A stretch of 64,000 nucleotides of DNA from Comamonas koreensis. GTDB lineage: Bacteria > Pseudomonadota > Gammaproteobacteria > Burkholderiales > Burkholderiaceae_C. The stretch lies in contig NZ_JAJNCT010000025.1 in the NCBI RefSeq assembly GCF_021026195.1, forward strand, positions 62,001 to 126,000. The letters are read 5' to 3'. Shown here piece by piece: positions 23,775 through 32,110 of the stretch. Numbering within the stretch: position 1 is the first letter of the stretch; each line of letters opens with the position of its first letter. Under the pieces are notes generated by a model. It saw nothing but the letters and a program-made list of their open reading frames with translations. It had not been told where the DNA came from and did not search any database. Position numbers and translations under genes: made by a program.

Positions 23775-26700
23775 TTAATGCAGCTGGCGCCAACTGGGTC
23801 GCAGGGTTTGCTCGGGCATGCGCAGCAGCGCTTCCATATTGTTGATGCACCGATCGCCGGTACAGGTGCTGATATCCAGCATCTGGGTCTCGGATGCAGC
23901 CACTTGGGAGTGCGATCCCTTGTCGACCTGCGAGCGCGATGCATTACCGTTTTCCGTCGCGCCGAAGGAGGTATTGCTGCCCAGGTTGATCAGTTGGATG
24001 CTGGGCTTTTTGCCATCCATGATATTGAGCATGGTGCGGTACTGGCGCTCCGTGTCCACCGAGGTGGAATCACAGCTCTCGCGGTTGACATCCACATCCA
24101 GACCCTTGGCCGGCACCTGGGTGTAGGCGACCAGGATGTTGGTGTTGTCATACAGCTCCAGATTTTTGAGCGCACGCTCGCCCACGGCCGGCAGGTCGAT
24201 GTACCAGCCGTTGTAGGTGGTTCCCCATGTGGTCTTGTCCAGCGTGTCCACTTCATCGACTCGTCCGCCTACGCCACCAGCAATGGTCAGCTCGGCAATT
24301 TCCCGCTTGGCCAGCCCAGCGGTGGCCACGCCTGTACCCAAGGCGGCAGGCGCAGGTACTGCCAGACATTCCGCAGGTGCAGAGGAGGTGCAAGCCTTGC
24401 CGGGATGCACTTCCAGCCATTGGCTGGAGCCTTCCGTCTTTCTGACACGATAGCGCGTGTTGTCCAGCACGGAATAGATGCTTTGGACCAGCACATCGCT
24501 GGGGTCATTGCGGCTGACATTGCGACCGGTGCCAAAGGCGACCATCATGCCGCCCACAGGCACGGTTTTCTTCGTGCCATCGGACTGCGTCACTTCCTTG
24601 ACCCGGTCATTGGCGCGTGCTGTGGGTGCCACGGTGATGGGCTGGACATTGGTTCGGGACGAAGAACTGAGGGCCGAGGGGCCACGCGCGGTGAACAGAG
24701 GAGTGCCGCTGAAGGCGACGTTCCATTCGCTGGCAACATCGCTGGTCAGGTCGAATTTCCAGATATTGCCAAGGTTGTCTCCCGCATAGGCGATGTCGAT
24801 GCGACCATCACCGTTCAGGTCGATCAAGCGTGGCGCTGACAGGCCATTGTCATTGGCATTGCCGGTGCCGGCGGTGGCGGTTGTCACTGGAATGCGAACC
24901 AGCTCCTGGCCTTTGTCCAGGTACTGGATCAGCAAGACCGGGCGCTGGTTGGTGCTGTTGTAGCCATTGCCCATTACCGCTGCCCAGCGGCCGTTGTTCA
25001 TGCGGGTGATTTGTGTGGTGCGCAGGAAGTCCGTTTCATCCATCACCGGCTTGGCAGTGATGTGGCCAATGTCGCGGTCTTCTTCTGCGGTGGCAATGCA
25101 CGCGGTGCGTTGCGCTCCGGTCAATGCTGTGCAATCCAGAGGGTCAGCCACGCCGCGGGTACGGTCCAGGCGTACCAAGGTGTTGGCATTGGCTGCTGCA
25201 AAGCTGGGTGCGCTGGAGGTGCTGCCGGCTGCTGGATTGGTCACATCCAGTACAAAGTAGCCTTTGCCGCCGGCTCCCATCGTGCCCACCAGTAGGGTGC
25301 GCCAGTCTGCAATATACGCCTGGTTGCCGGGCGTGGTTTCCCTGACGCCTCCGAGCTCCACATCACCCGTCATCGGTGAGCCATCGACAAAGTATTGGTG
25401 GGTATAGCCCGAGCTGGCCAGGTTCTTGAGCGATGTCAAAGCGCCATTGGGAATGTACGCCAGCTTCTCCGATCCATCGGCCGCCGAGAAGCCGTGCAGC
25501 ATGCCATCATTGCCGCCTACGTACACCATGGGTACGCGATTTTTCTGTGCTTGCACGAAGCTGCTGTAGCCTTGCAGCGCATACGTGCCAGACGGAGCGC
25601 CTGTGTACCAGACGCCGGAGTTGATAATATCCCCCTGGCGGCTCTTGCGCTCGCGGAACGGCCTGGCGGTGGTATAGCCGGTAGTGTCCGAGCCTTCCAA
25701 CGTGCGATCACCTCGGATAAAGTTCACAATGCTCTCGCCGCTGGTGGCGATGGGTGTGGCACTGGCCAGCCCGATCTTGGCCTTCTGTGCGGTGCTCAGA
25801 TAGGTCTGGTCGCTGGCCCACTTGAACTGGATACCACCCTTGTCACCTGATGTCGTGCTGGTCTTGGTGACCCACTGGTCGCTCCAACCCAGAATCAAGC
25901 GGTTTGTCACGCTGGGCAGTGCATCGAGAAGGTCGGCAGTCGTTCTGTTTTCCCAGGCTGGTGTGCTGGTGCCGCTCTTGCTCACCGTTCTGGCCGCCAC
26001 ATAGCCCTTCCAGCTGGAGTCGGGCTGGTAGCCTGCAGTGAAGGTGGCCACATCGTAACGCGCCGCGTTTGAGCCACTGCTGACAGAGGAGGTCAGATCG
26101 GCATCAGTTTGGGTATTGATCTGGCCAAAAATTTCGCGGAAGGCCTTTTCCAGGTCTTCGCCCTTTTCCACTGCATAGAAGCGGCCTCGGCCATTGATGG
26201 CCGAGTGCCACAGGTCCAGCGCACGAACCTCTTCCCCCCCGCCGTTCATGTCTGGCCATGTTTTAGTGCCGTTGACGAGGTTGGGGAAGCTGCCGTCATA
26301 GCCAAAAGGCACCATGCTGGACGAAGCGCTGATGTTGTACTTGGCGTCGCTGTAGTTCTGCTTCCAGGTGTAGGAAAGCGCACTGAATCCAATGGTGTAG
26401 GTCACCATGTGAGGCCAGGTGGCGGGGTTGTAACGGGGGTTCCAGTACCGGTCCAGGGTGGCAGTGGTGGTGCCATTAGTGAATGTCTCGGTGGCGGGCG
26501 CCTTGCGGTAATCGGCTGTAGGCTGCATGGTGCCTGTCCAGCCAGAGGTGTGTGGCGGCACGGCCCAGCTGTAGAAAGCCCAGTCAGCGAGCGTGTTCTC
26601 AAACGCGTCGCGGTAAAGTGCACTTTTGGCGCGTGCTGCCGCAGTGGTGCCGCCGTAGACGGTGCCGTCTGGCAGGGTCAGGTTGGTCGCATTGTCTGTC

Positions 26701-27386
26701 TGGCTGGGCTTAGAGGCGCCGCTGTTCCAGCGGCCATCGGTCATGATGATGTGGTAGCTGCGTCGGCATGCAAGGTAAGGCGATCCTGTCGTGCCGGGTA
26801 CAGACGCCCAGGGGCTATTGGTAGCCAGAGGACGCCGCATGTAACTGTCTGCCTGAGAAAACATCTTGTGCGATGGCGTGCCGTTCACGGCGCTCAGCCC
26901 GTTGACAAAACTGATCAGGTTGTTGCGGTGGTTGGTATTCAGCACTCGCATGGAATTGGTCTTCATCGTAGTGCTGTCGACACTGTCAGCCCCAGAAGCA
27001 TTGCCGTTGTTCCACATGGCCTGCCAGGACATGCGAACCTTGCCGTCAGGTAGCAGGGACGTATCGCGCAGCACGCCGCCACTTCCGCCATTTCCGATAA
27101 GGGCGTACTTGAGCACATTGATACGCCGGGCGGACACGGGCCAGGAACCATCAGCATTGGGCACCTGCGTATTGCTGGCGCCTGATTGGTTTTCCCGATC
27201 CAGCCGGTATTGCATACTGCCCGAGTCATCGATAGAGATGATGATATTGGGCGCCACATAGGGCTCCTTGGTGCCAGGTGGCCCGCTGGCCAATTCCAGC
27301 GCCCAGCTGCTGTGCGATGCCAGTGCTGCGCATGCAGCAAGCGCCAGCAGATGTTTGCGGAAATGGGGGGTGTTGTTGTGGGCCAC
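23775..27386 (-). CDS. pilY1: PilY1-type pilus tip adhesin/assembly protein
   Basis: A 1203-residue secreted protein. A signal peptide ends near residue 30 (SSWALELASG). A von Willebrand A-like region follows with the metal site D53-D-S55-G-S57 (IDDSGSM). The C-terminal half is the PilY1 beta-propeller (YVGGNDGMLHGFSA, GTMGAGGKGYFVLDVTNP). It contains a calcium-loop-like DLNGDGRID at 856-864, as in PilY1 proteins where calcium binding controls extension and retraction. It is encoded between pilX and pilE in the usual order. Adhesion specificity is not readable. Confidence 0.92.
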   Translation of the reverse strand: MAHNNTPHFRKHLLALAACAALASHSSWALELASGPPGTKEPYVAPNIIISIDDSGSMQYRLDRENQSGASNTQVPNADGSWPVSARRINVLKYALIGNGGSGGVLRDTSLLPDGKVRMSWQAMWNNGNASGADSVDSTTMKTNSMRVLNTNHRNNLISFVNGLSAVNGTPSHKMFSQADSYMRRPLATNSPWASVPGTTGSPYLACRRSYHIIMTDGRWNSGASKPSQTDNATNLTLPDGTVYGGTTAAARAKSALYRDAFENTLADWAFYSWAVPPHTSGWTGTMQPTADYRKAPATETFTNGTTTATLDRYWNPRYNPATWPHMVTYTIGFSALSYTWKQNYSDAKYNISASSSMVPFGYDGSFPNLVNGTKTWPDMNGGGEEVRALDLWHSAINGRGRFYAVEKGEDLEKAFREIFGQINTQTDADLTSSVSSGSNAARYDVATFTAGYQPDSSWKGYVAARTVSKSGTSTPAWENRTTADLLDALPSVTNRLILGWSDQWVTKTSTTSGDKGGIQFKWASDQTYLSTAQKAKIGLASATPIATSGESIVNFIRGDRTLEGSDTTGYTTARPFRERKSRQGDIINSGVWYTGAPSGTYALQGYSSFVQAQKNRVPMVYVGGNDGMLHGFSAADGSEKLAYIPNGALTSLKNLASSGYTHQYFVDGSPMTGDVELGGVRETTPGNQAYIADWRTLLVGTMGAGGKGYFVLDVTNPAAGSTSSAPSFAAANANTLVRLDRTRGVADPLDCTALTGAQRTACIATAEEDRDIGHITAKPVMDETDFLRTTQITRMNNGRWAAVMGNGYNSTNQRPVLLIQYLDKGQELVRIPVTTATAGTGNANDNGLSAPRLIDLNGDGRIDIAYAGDNLGNIWKFDLTSDVASEWNVAFSGTPLFTARGPSALSSSSRTNVQPITVAPTARANDRVKEVTQSDGTKKTVPVGGMMVAFGTGRNVSRNDPSDVLVQSIYSVLDNTRYRVRKTEGSSQWLEVHPGKACTSSAPAECLAVPAPAALGTGVATAGLAKREIAELTIAGGVGGRVDEVDTLDKTTWGTTYNGWYIDLPAVGERALKNLELYDNTNILVAYTQVPAKGLDVDVNRESCDSTSVDTERQYRTMLNIMDGKKPSIQLINLGSNTSFGATENGNASRSQVDKGSHSQVAASETQMLDISTCTGDRCINNMEALLRMPEQTLRPSWRQLH

Positions 27387-27478
27387 AGCGCCTCCTGTCG
27401 ATAGTGCGAATAGTTGGTTTCAGCCAGTACTGGCGCAATGGCCCATGTCTGGTGGTTCAAGCGTCAAAGTGAGGATGC

Positions 27479-28276
27479 TCAGTCCTTAAGCCTTTGCCGC
27501 GCGTAGGTCTGCTGCAATACCACCTGGGTGTTGGGTTTACGGCCATATGCCAGGCTCGTGATGCGGTAGACCACATTGGGGACCAGATTGAGGGGCAGAA
27601 AATTGTTGGCCACCATGCTGTTGCCATCTCCGTCTTCTGCCACGATCAGATTGGAGTTCTTACTGCTCTCGTCGTAGGGCAGCACCTCAATCCAGTACCA
27701 GCCGCCGCGGTTGGCAGCACTGCGGTCTGCAAGAATGGGGTTGGCCGGGTTGCTGGCATTGCCCAGCTTGGCACCGGTGTACTGACCATAGCGCGCACCG
27801 ACGGGTGCACCGCCGGTGGGGGTGCTGGTCATCTGTGCCAAGGTGACGCCGCGATCGGCATCGCTGTTGTTCCAGAAATCCTGGTTGCCTTGGCGTTTGG
27901 TGCACAGGCCGTTGCGGCACTTGTAGCTTTGGCTGTCCAGCGTGGCCAGCAGTTTGCCGACGGAGGGCGCTTCCAGCGGGATCTGGTCTGCGGTGCTCTG
28001 ACGGCAGACATCGCCGGTACCGCTGCACACCGAACCGTCCGCGTTTTCGTTGCGGATATCCAGCTCCGCATCCTGCAGCAGCGCCTGCCCTGCCTCAAAG
28101 GCACGCTGGTAGTCTGCATCATTGCCGACGAGCATCTCTCCAAACAGCGAGGTGCGTGCCGACCACAGGGCCAGCAGCATGGACAGCATGACAAAGATGA
28201 TGACGACGAACAGGGCTACGCCGCGTTGCTGGCGGCGCGGTGGGCGTTGGTCGCGAATGAAGAATCTGCCTTGCAT
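27479..28276 (-). CDS. pilX: Minor pilin/assembly protein PilX
   Basis: A 265-residue protein with an N-terminal arginine-rich leader, QRG cleavage-like site, and hydrophobic helix VALFVVIIFVMLSMLLALWSA. It lacks the E5 glutamate, as is usual for PilX. The middle has paired cysteines (CSGTGDVC, CRNGLC). It sits between pilW and pilY1, 91 bases before the pilY1 start and 21 bases after the pilW stop. PilX works with PilV, PilW, FimU and PilE to form the initiating tip complex. Confidence 0.85.
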   Translation of the reverse strand: MQGRFFIRDQRPPRRQQRGVALFVVIIFVMLSMLLALWSARTSLFGEMLVGNDADYQRAFEAGQALLQDAELDIRNENADGSVCSGTGDVCRQSTADQIPLEAPSVGKLLATLDSQSYKCRNGLCTKRQGNQDFWNNSDADRGVTLAQMTSTPTGGAPVGARYGQYTGAKLGNASNPANPILADRSAANRGGWYWIEVLPYDESSKNSNLIVAEDGDGNSMVANNFLPLNLVPNVVYRITSLAYGRKPNTQVVLQQTYARQRLKD

Positions 28277-28297
28277 GGTTAGGGCTCTTGGTTCGGG

Positions 28298-29266
28298 TTA
28301 CAGCACATTGCCGATCAGCCCCTGGCTGCGCAATTGGTAGACGCTGCGAAACACCATGTGCAGGCGTTGGGCGCGATCTGCGCCAATGGCGTTGCCGCTC
28401 ATATCGGTTGCGTCGGCGCTGGTGTAGCCAACCACGGTGGTGCCGTCGCAGTCGGTATAGCTGGACGTGGAGGGCAGGTTCATGCGCTCGGTGCCATAAA
28501 GCACGAGGCAGACTTCCACGCCGGTGACTTGTCCCCAATTGGTACCGACTCCTGCCGCATTGACGTACTGGATTTTGGGTGCGCCGCTGGCGATGTCGGT
28601 CATGCGCAGATAGCGGATTCTGAAGTTGGCGACGTTGCCAATCACCGGCTGGGTTGTACCCGACGTTCCCGTGCAGACCAGGTTGTTGGTGTTGAGTGCG
28701 AATGCGCTGGAAATTCGCATAAAGCTGTTGTTGTCTGCTGTGTCCAAATCTTGTGGCCCGCCTTGACAATCCCTAGACAGAGATTGCGTGGCTGGAGATG
28801 TGTCGCTGATGGGGTACACCGGTTCCTTGTAGCGCCGGTAGCCGACGGTGAGCGTGGTGTCTGTGCCGTTGATGGTGTCAGTGGCGGGGGAAAAATTCCG
28901 GTCCGGGTCTGATGAGGTGGCCTTGGCCTCGAAAGCCACCGGCAGCGCATACCGGTCAATGTCGGTGCTGGCATTCTTGGTAGCATTGAGGTTGAGGTAG
29001 AGCGAGCCCGACTGCCTCAATTGTTGGCCAATGACGCGGAAGGCGTAACCTGCCTGCTGCTGCAGCTGGCTCGCGTCGCTGACGGTTCCCGAGGTGCTGC
29101 GCGAGACCATCAGCGCGCCACCGGCGACCGCGACCACCATCAAACCGATGGCGACGCCGACCATCAGCTCCACCAGGGTGATTCCGTTTTGGCGCTTGGG
29201 TTGGGGGGCCTTGCCCAGATTTGCTGCTTGCATGCTGCGCAAACCCGTTTTTATTTTGGTGTGCAT
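28298..29266 (-). CDS. pilW: Minor pilin PilW
   Basis: A 322-residue prepilin. The leader ends KRQNG, followed by ITLVELMVGVAIGLMVVAVAGG with the conserved glutamate at position 5. The ATG at 29266 overlaps the region of the pilV stop (one base between), so the two are coupled. A longer in-frame reading starting at 29404 would overlap pilV and has no pilin-like features. The GAVSRS-like and disulphide-forming C-terminal regions fit PilW length. Confidence 0.86.
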   Translation of the reverse strand: MHTKIKTGLRSMQAANLGKAPQPKRQNGITLVELMVGVAIGLMVVAVAGGALMVSRSTSGTVSDASQLQQQAGYAFRVIGQQLRQSGSLYLNLNATKNASTDIDRYALPVAFEAKATSSDPDRNFSPATDTINGTDTTLTVGYRRYKEPVYPISDTSPATQSLSRDCQGGPQDLDTADNNSFMRISSAFALNTNNLVCTGTSGTTQPVIGNVANFRIRYLRMTDIASGAPKIQYVNAAGVGTNWGQVTGVEVCLVLYGTERMNLPSTSSYTDCDGTTVVGYTSADATDMSGNAIGADRAQRLHMVFRSVYQLRSQGLIGNVL

Positions 29267-29267
29267 A

Positions 29268-29897
29268 TCAAGTCCCAGGGCAGAAGAAACGGGCGGTACT
29301 GGTGCCTTTATAAGGCGCGCAGCGGGCACTGACGGGGATGTACTGCAGGTGGCAGGTGTAGCCTTCGCCGCAGCTGACGGCGGCCCCGCTGTCCGCGGCG
29401 GCATTGATAGCGGAACGGTAGTCGCTGTCGGCGCCTTTTCTCTCGTTTTCTCGCCACCGGATCATCACGCCTAACTGACGGCGGTTGGCGGCGACATCTT
29501 CGCCTGCGGACGTGAAGAGATTGGCATCGCCCAACGGCAATGCTCTGCTGACAAATGCTTTCCACTGCGAAACATCGTAGACGGCGAGTTCCGCTCCGGT
29601 GCAAACGGCGGTGCTACATATTTTGCTGGGGGTGGGGGTATCGTCCCAATCGCTGAGATAGCTGCTCATATTGGCCATCGCATTGGGATTGACCTTCATG
29701 CGCTCACTCAGGTCTTCGATGAGCCGGATCGCCTGTTCTCGGCGCACGCTGGTCTGCGTGTCGCTGAGGGTGCGCAGCTGAACGCCCACGATACCCAAGA
29801 TGCCCAGGGCTGCGACCACCAGGGCGATCAGTGACTCCAGCAAGCTGATGCCGCGCTGGCTGCGCTGCGTTGCAGAGCTTCTCGTCAATCTGCGCAT
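29268..29897 (-). CDS. pilV: Minor pilin PilV
   Basis: A 209-residue prepilin. The leader ends QRSQRG, followed by ISLLESLIALVVAALGILGIVGVQLR, the PilV-type N-terminal helix with E5. Several cysteines occur in the C-terminal half (KICSTAVC and CGEGYTC). ATG 29897 is used; the reading can be extended to 30026 but would overlap fimT. It is the second gene of the leftward minor-pilin operon. Confidence 0.87.
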   Translation of the reverse strand: MRRLTRSSATQRSQRGISLLESLIALVVAALGILGIVGVQLRTLSDTQTSVRREQAIRLIEDLSERMKVNPNAMANMSSYLSDWDDTPTPSKICSTAVCTGAELAVYDVSQWKAFVSRALPLGDANLFTSAGEDVAANRRQLGVMIRWRENERKGADSDYRSAINAAADSGAAVSCGEGYTCHLQYIPVSARCAPYKGTSTARFFCPGT

Positions 29898-29965
29898 AGG
29901 ACTTCTTTCTGTATCTGGGCTTGTCAGGGGCGACCGTGGACCGCGTATCGATGGCAATTGCATGG

Positions 29966-30550
29966 TCAAGGGCAATCTGCGGCGCCGGAGTTCAGGCGTT
30001 TGATCAAACCACCGGGCTCGATACAAAGCGCGGAGGCTGCAGAGTCACTGCTGCTCGATCCTTGCGGCCAAGCCCGAAAGACGAAGGTCTGTGCAGCGTT
30101 ATTACTGAAATGTCCCCAGCGGTCGACACTGATCATGGCGTTCATGGTGGTGCCCGCACTGCTGATCTCCATTTCGGTGCGTGTCGGCGCACTGGTTTGT
30201 TGCAGTGTGATTTCTGAAGTGCCGCTCTGCGATCCATCCCGGTTGGTGTCAACAAACACCAACCAGCCACACCCCCATTGGGCATCGCTGCCAGCATTGG
30301 TGCAGCCGCCGCCGTCGGCCTTTTTCACAATGACCACATTGCCCGCGCGCCGAATGGCCTCAGAGCGGGCGTAATACAAGGTGGATTGCAGATCCTCAAT
30401 CGCACTGCGTACGCGCCAGCGCTCAGTCAAACCCTTAAAGCTGGGCGCTGCCAGTGACGCGAGAATTGCCACAATGGCGATCACCACCAGAAGCTCGATA
30501 GCAGTAAAGCCGGATGTCCGACGCAGCAGTGACCATTGCCCATGTTTCAT
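29966..30550 (-). CDS. fimT: GspH/FimT family minor pseudopilin
   Basis: A 194-residue prepilin with a 14-residue leader ending TSG, then FTAIELLVVIAIVAILASLAAPSF. The body is typical of GspH/FimT/FimU: AIEDLQSTLYYARSEAIRR, and GWLVFVDTNRDG. It is the first gene of the minor-pilin operon and starts 157 bases from the divergent gph start. FimT and FimU are not easily told apart; the symbol follows the family name. Confidence 0.85.
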   Translation of the reverse strand: MKHGQWSLLRRTSGFTAIELLVVIAIVAILASLAAPSFKGLTERWRVRSAIEDLQSTLYYARSEAIRRAGNVVIVKKADGGGCTNAGSDAQWGCGWLVFVDTNRDGSQSGTSEITLQQTSAPTRTEMEISSAGTTMNAMISVDRWGHFSNNAAQTFVFRAWPQGSSSSDSAASALCIEPGGLIKRLNSGAADCP

Positions 30551-30706
30551 AAAGCCGGATCATAGGTAGGAGATTGGCGATCGCGGCAGCTGGGCGACGA
30601 GTGGCTGCACGCGGTCGATGAGCGGCATCGCCTGCAGATATGCCTCCGTAAATGGGATGCAAAGTGATCTGCGGCACAATCACCGGGTGGTCCAAAAGAA
30701 TCTGTA

Positions 30707-31417
30707 ATGACTGATGTGAACAAAACCTTGCAGCGCTGCGAAGCCGTCATCGTCGACCTCGACGGCACCATGGTCGACACCATGGGGGACTTTGCCGAGG
30801 CGCTCAACCGCATGCTGGCGGATCTGCAGCTGCCGGCGATCGATGTGCAGACCATTGAACCGATGGTGGGCAAGGGGTCGGAGCATTTGCTGCGCGCGGT
30901 GCTGACCCATGTGCTGGCCCAGGTGCACCAAGCGAGCGGCCAGCCCGTGCCGGCTACCGAGATCGACAACCGCTACGCGCAGGCCTGGGAGCGCTACCAG
31001 CACCACTACCTGGCCATCAATGGGCGCTTCTCCCGCGTGTATGACGGAGTGGAGAAGGGGCTGGCGCAATGGCGCGCCAAGGGGCTGAAGATGGCCTGCC
31101 TCACCAACAAGCCGCTGTCCTTTGCCGAGCCGCTGCTGCGCGCCAAGGGCTTGCGCGACTATTTTGACCATGTGTTTGGTGGCGATTCCTTCGAGCGAAA
31201 GAAGCCCGATCCGCTGCCGCTGCTCAAGACCTGCGAGGCGCTGGGCAGCAAACCGGCCTTGACCTTGATGGTGGGCGACAGCAGCAACGATGCCGAGGCG
31301 GCGCACAACGCCGGCTGCCCGGTGGTGCTGGTCAGCTATGGCTACAACCACGGCCAGCCGATCCGCCAGGTGGCTGCGGCCGGCTATGTGGATGCGCTCA
31401 GCGAGCTGCAAGCCTGA
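30707..31417 (+). CDS. gph: Phosphoglycolate phosphatase (HAD superfamily)
   Basis: A 236-residue HAD hydrolase that dephosphorylates 2-phosphoglycolate. Motif I is VDLDGTMVDT with D17 and D19, motif II is LTNK, motif III is the lysine in RKKPDPLPLL, and motif IV is MVGDSSNDAEAA. The cap domain and length match Gph. It lies upstream of the trp operon, a common arrangement in betaproteobacteria, and is followed after nine bases by a speD-like gene. Confidence 0.92.
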   Translation: MTDVNKTLQRCEAVIVDLDGTMVDTMGDFAEALNRMLADLQLPAIDVQTIEPMVGKGSEHLLRAVLTHVLAQVHQASGQPVPATEIDNRYAQAWERYQHHYLAINGRFSRVYDGVEKGLAQWRAKGLKMACLTNKPLSFAEPLLRAKGLRDYFDHVFGGDSFERKKPDPLPLLKTCEALGSKPALTLMVGDSSNDAEAAHNAGCPVVLVSYGYNHGQPIRQVAAAGYVDALSELQA

Positions 31418-31426
31418 GGCAGCTCG

Positions 31427-31837
31427 GTGGACGGACTGCACCTGACCGCCGATCTGTATGACTGCCAGTGCCCGGCGGCCTGGCTGGTCGATGCGCAGGC
31501 GCTGGCTGCGCTGTGCAACCAGGCAGTGGCCGATGCGGGGCTGACGCGCATGCATGACAGCTGGGTGCCGTTTCCCGGCCACAACGGCCAACCCGGTGGT
31601 GTTACCGGCGTGGTTTTGCTGGCCGAGTCGCATGTGGCCATCCACACCTGGCCGGAGCTGGGCCATGTCACGCTCGATGTCTATGTCTGCAATTTCTCTG
31701 GCGACAACTCGGCCAAGGCGCAGCAGGTCGTCGATAGCCTGGTGGCTGCTCTGCAGCCCAGGCGCTGCCAGCACCAGCGGCTGCAGCGGGGCAGTCTGCA
31801 GGCGGGGCCAGGGGCGGCTGCGGGCTTGCCGCGCTGA
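31427..31837 (+). CDS. speD: S-adenosylmethionine decarboxylase (SpeD) family protein
   Basis: A 136-residue prokaryotic SpeD-type proenzyme, probably supplying decarboxylated SAM for spermidine synthesis. The self-cleavage site is E67-S68 in LLAESHVAIHTWPE; S68 would become the pyruvoyl group. H73 and C88 (YVCNFSG) complete the active site. It starts with GTG 31427, ten bases after the gph stop. The C-terminal tail after about residue 112 is low in complexity and arginine-rich. Confidence 0.85.
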   Translation: MDGLHLTADLYDCQCPAAWLVDAQALAALCNQAVADAGLTRMHDSWVPFPGHNGQPGGVTGVVLLAESHVAIHTWPELGHVTLDVYVCNFSGDNSAKAQQVVDSLVAALQPRRCQHQRLQRGSLQAGPGAAAGLPR

Positions 31838-31885
31838 AATCCCCGGTTTTCTGGTTTTTAAACTGTAGTTTGTGGTTTCGTTTGC

Positions 31886-31891
31886 TACACT
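31886..31891 (+). promoter_or_regulatory. Candidate -10 box for a leaderless or near-leaderless trp transcript
   Basis: TACACT lies seven bases before the leader-peptide ATG at 31899, inside an AT-rich stretch. If used, the transcript would begin at or next to the ATG. No good -35 box at normal spacing is seen, so this is tentative. Confidence 0.35.
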
Positions 31892-31898
31892 AGGCGCC

Positions 31899-31982
31899 AT
31901 GTTCATCCATCACGCAGTCATTACAGGTCGTTCCGACCGGGGAGCTTGGCCCTGGCGTAAGCCTGTATCTATGCCTGTTTGA
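31899..31982 (+). CDS. trpL: trp operon leader peptide (TrpL)
   Basis: A 27-codon open frame starting MFIHHAVITGRSDRGAWPWR and ending at TGA 31980-31982. Two Trp codons occur close together at positions 17 and 19 (W-P-W), at 31947 and 31953. It lies 128 bases upstream of trpE and is followed by several possible hairpins. This is the classic layout of ribosome-mediated attenuation: stalling at the Trp codons when charged tRNA-Trp is scarce would change downstream folding. It overlaps no other gene. Confidence 0.8.
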   Translation: MFIHHAVITGRSDRGAWPWRKPVSMPV

Positions 31983-31986
31983 TTGC

Positions 31987-32089
31987 CGCTGGGTAACACG
32001 CCCCAGCGTGCGCCCGAGGGCTGGTTGCAAGACCAGTCCACCAAAGATGAACTGCAGCGCACGATACGCACACATCCAGCGTGCGCTGC
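31987..32089 (+). promoter_or_regulatory. trp leader RNA hairpins (attenuator-like region)
   Basis: Three stems can form in order: CGCTGGG/CCCAGCG (31987-31993 with 32002-32008), GGGCTGGT/ACCAGTCC (32018-32025 with 32032-32039, one mismatch), and the perfect 10-bp GCAGCGCACG/CGTGCGCTGC (32054-32063 with 32080-32089). CCAGCGTGCG occurs twice (32003 and 32076), so arms can exchange partners. No T run follows any stem, so a standard intrinsic terminator is not evident; the last stem lies just before the trpE ribosome site. Confidence 0.6.
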
Positions 32090-32110
32090 TCAAGCTGGGG
32101 ATGGTTCTTC

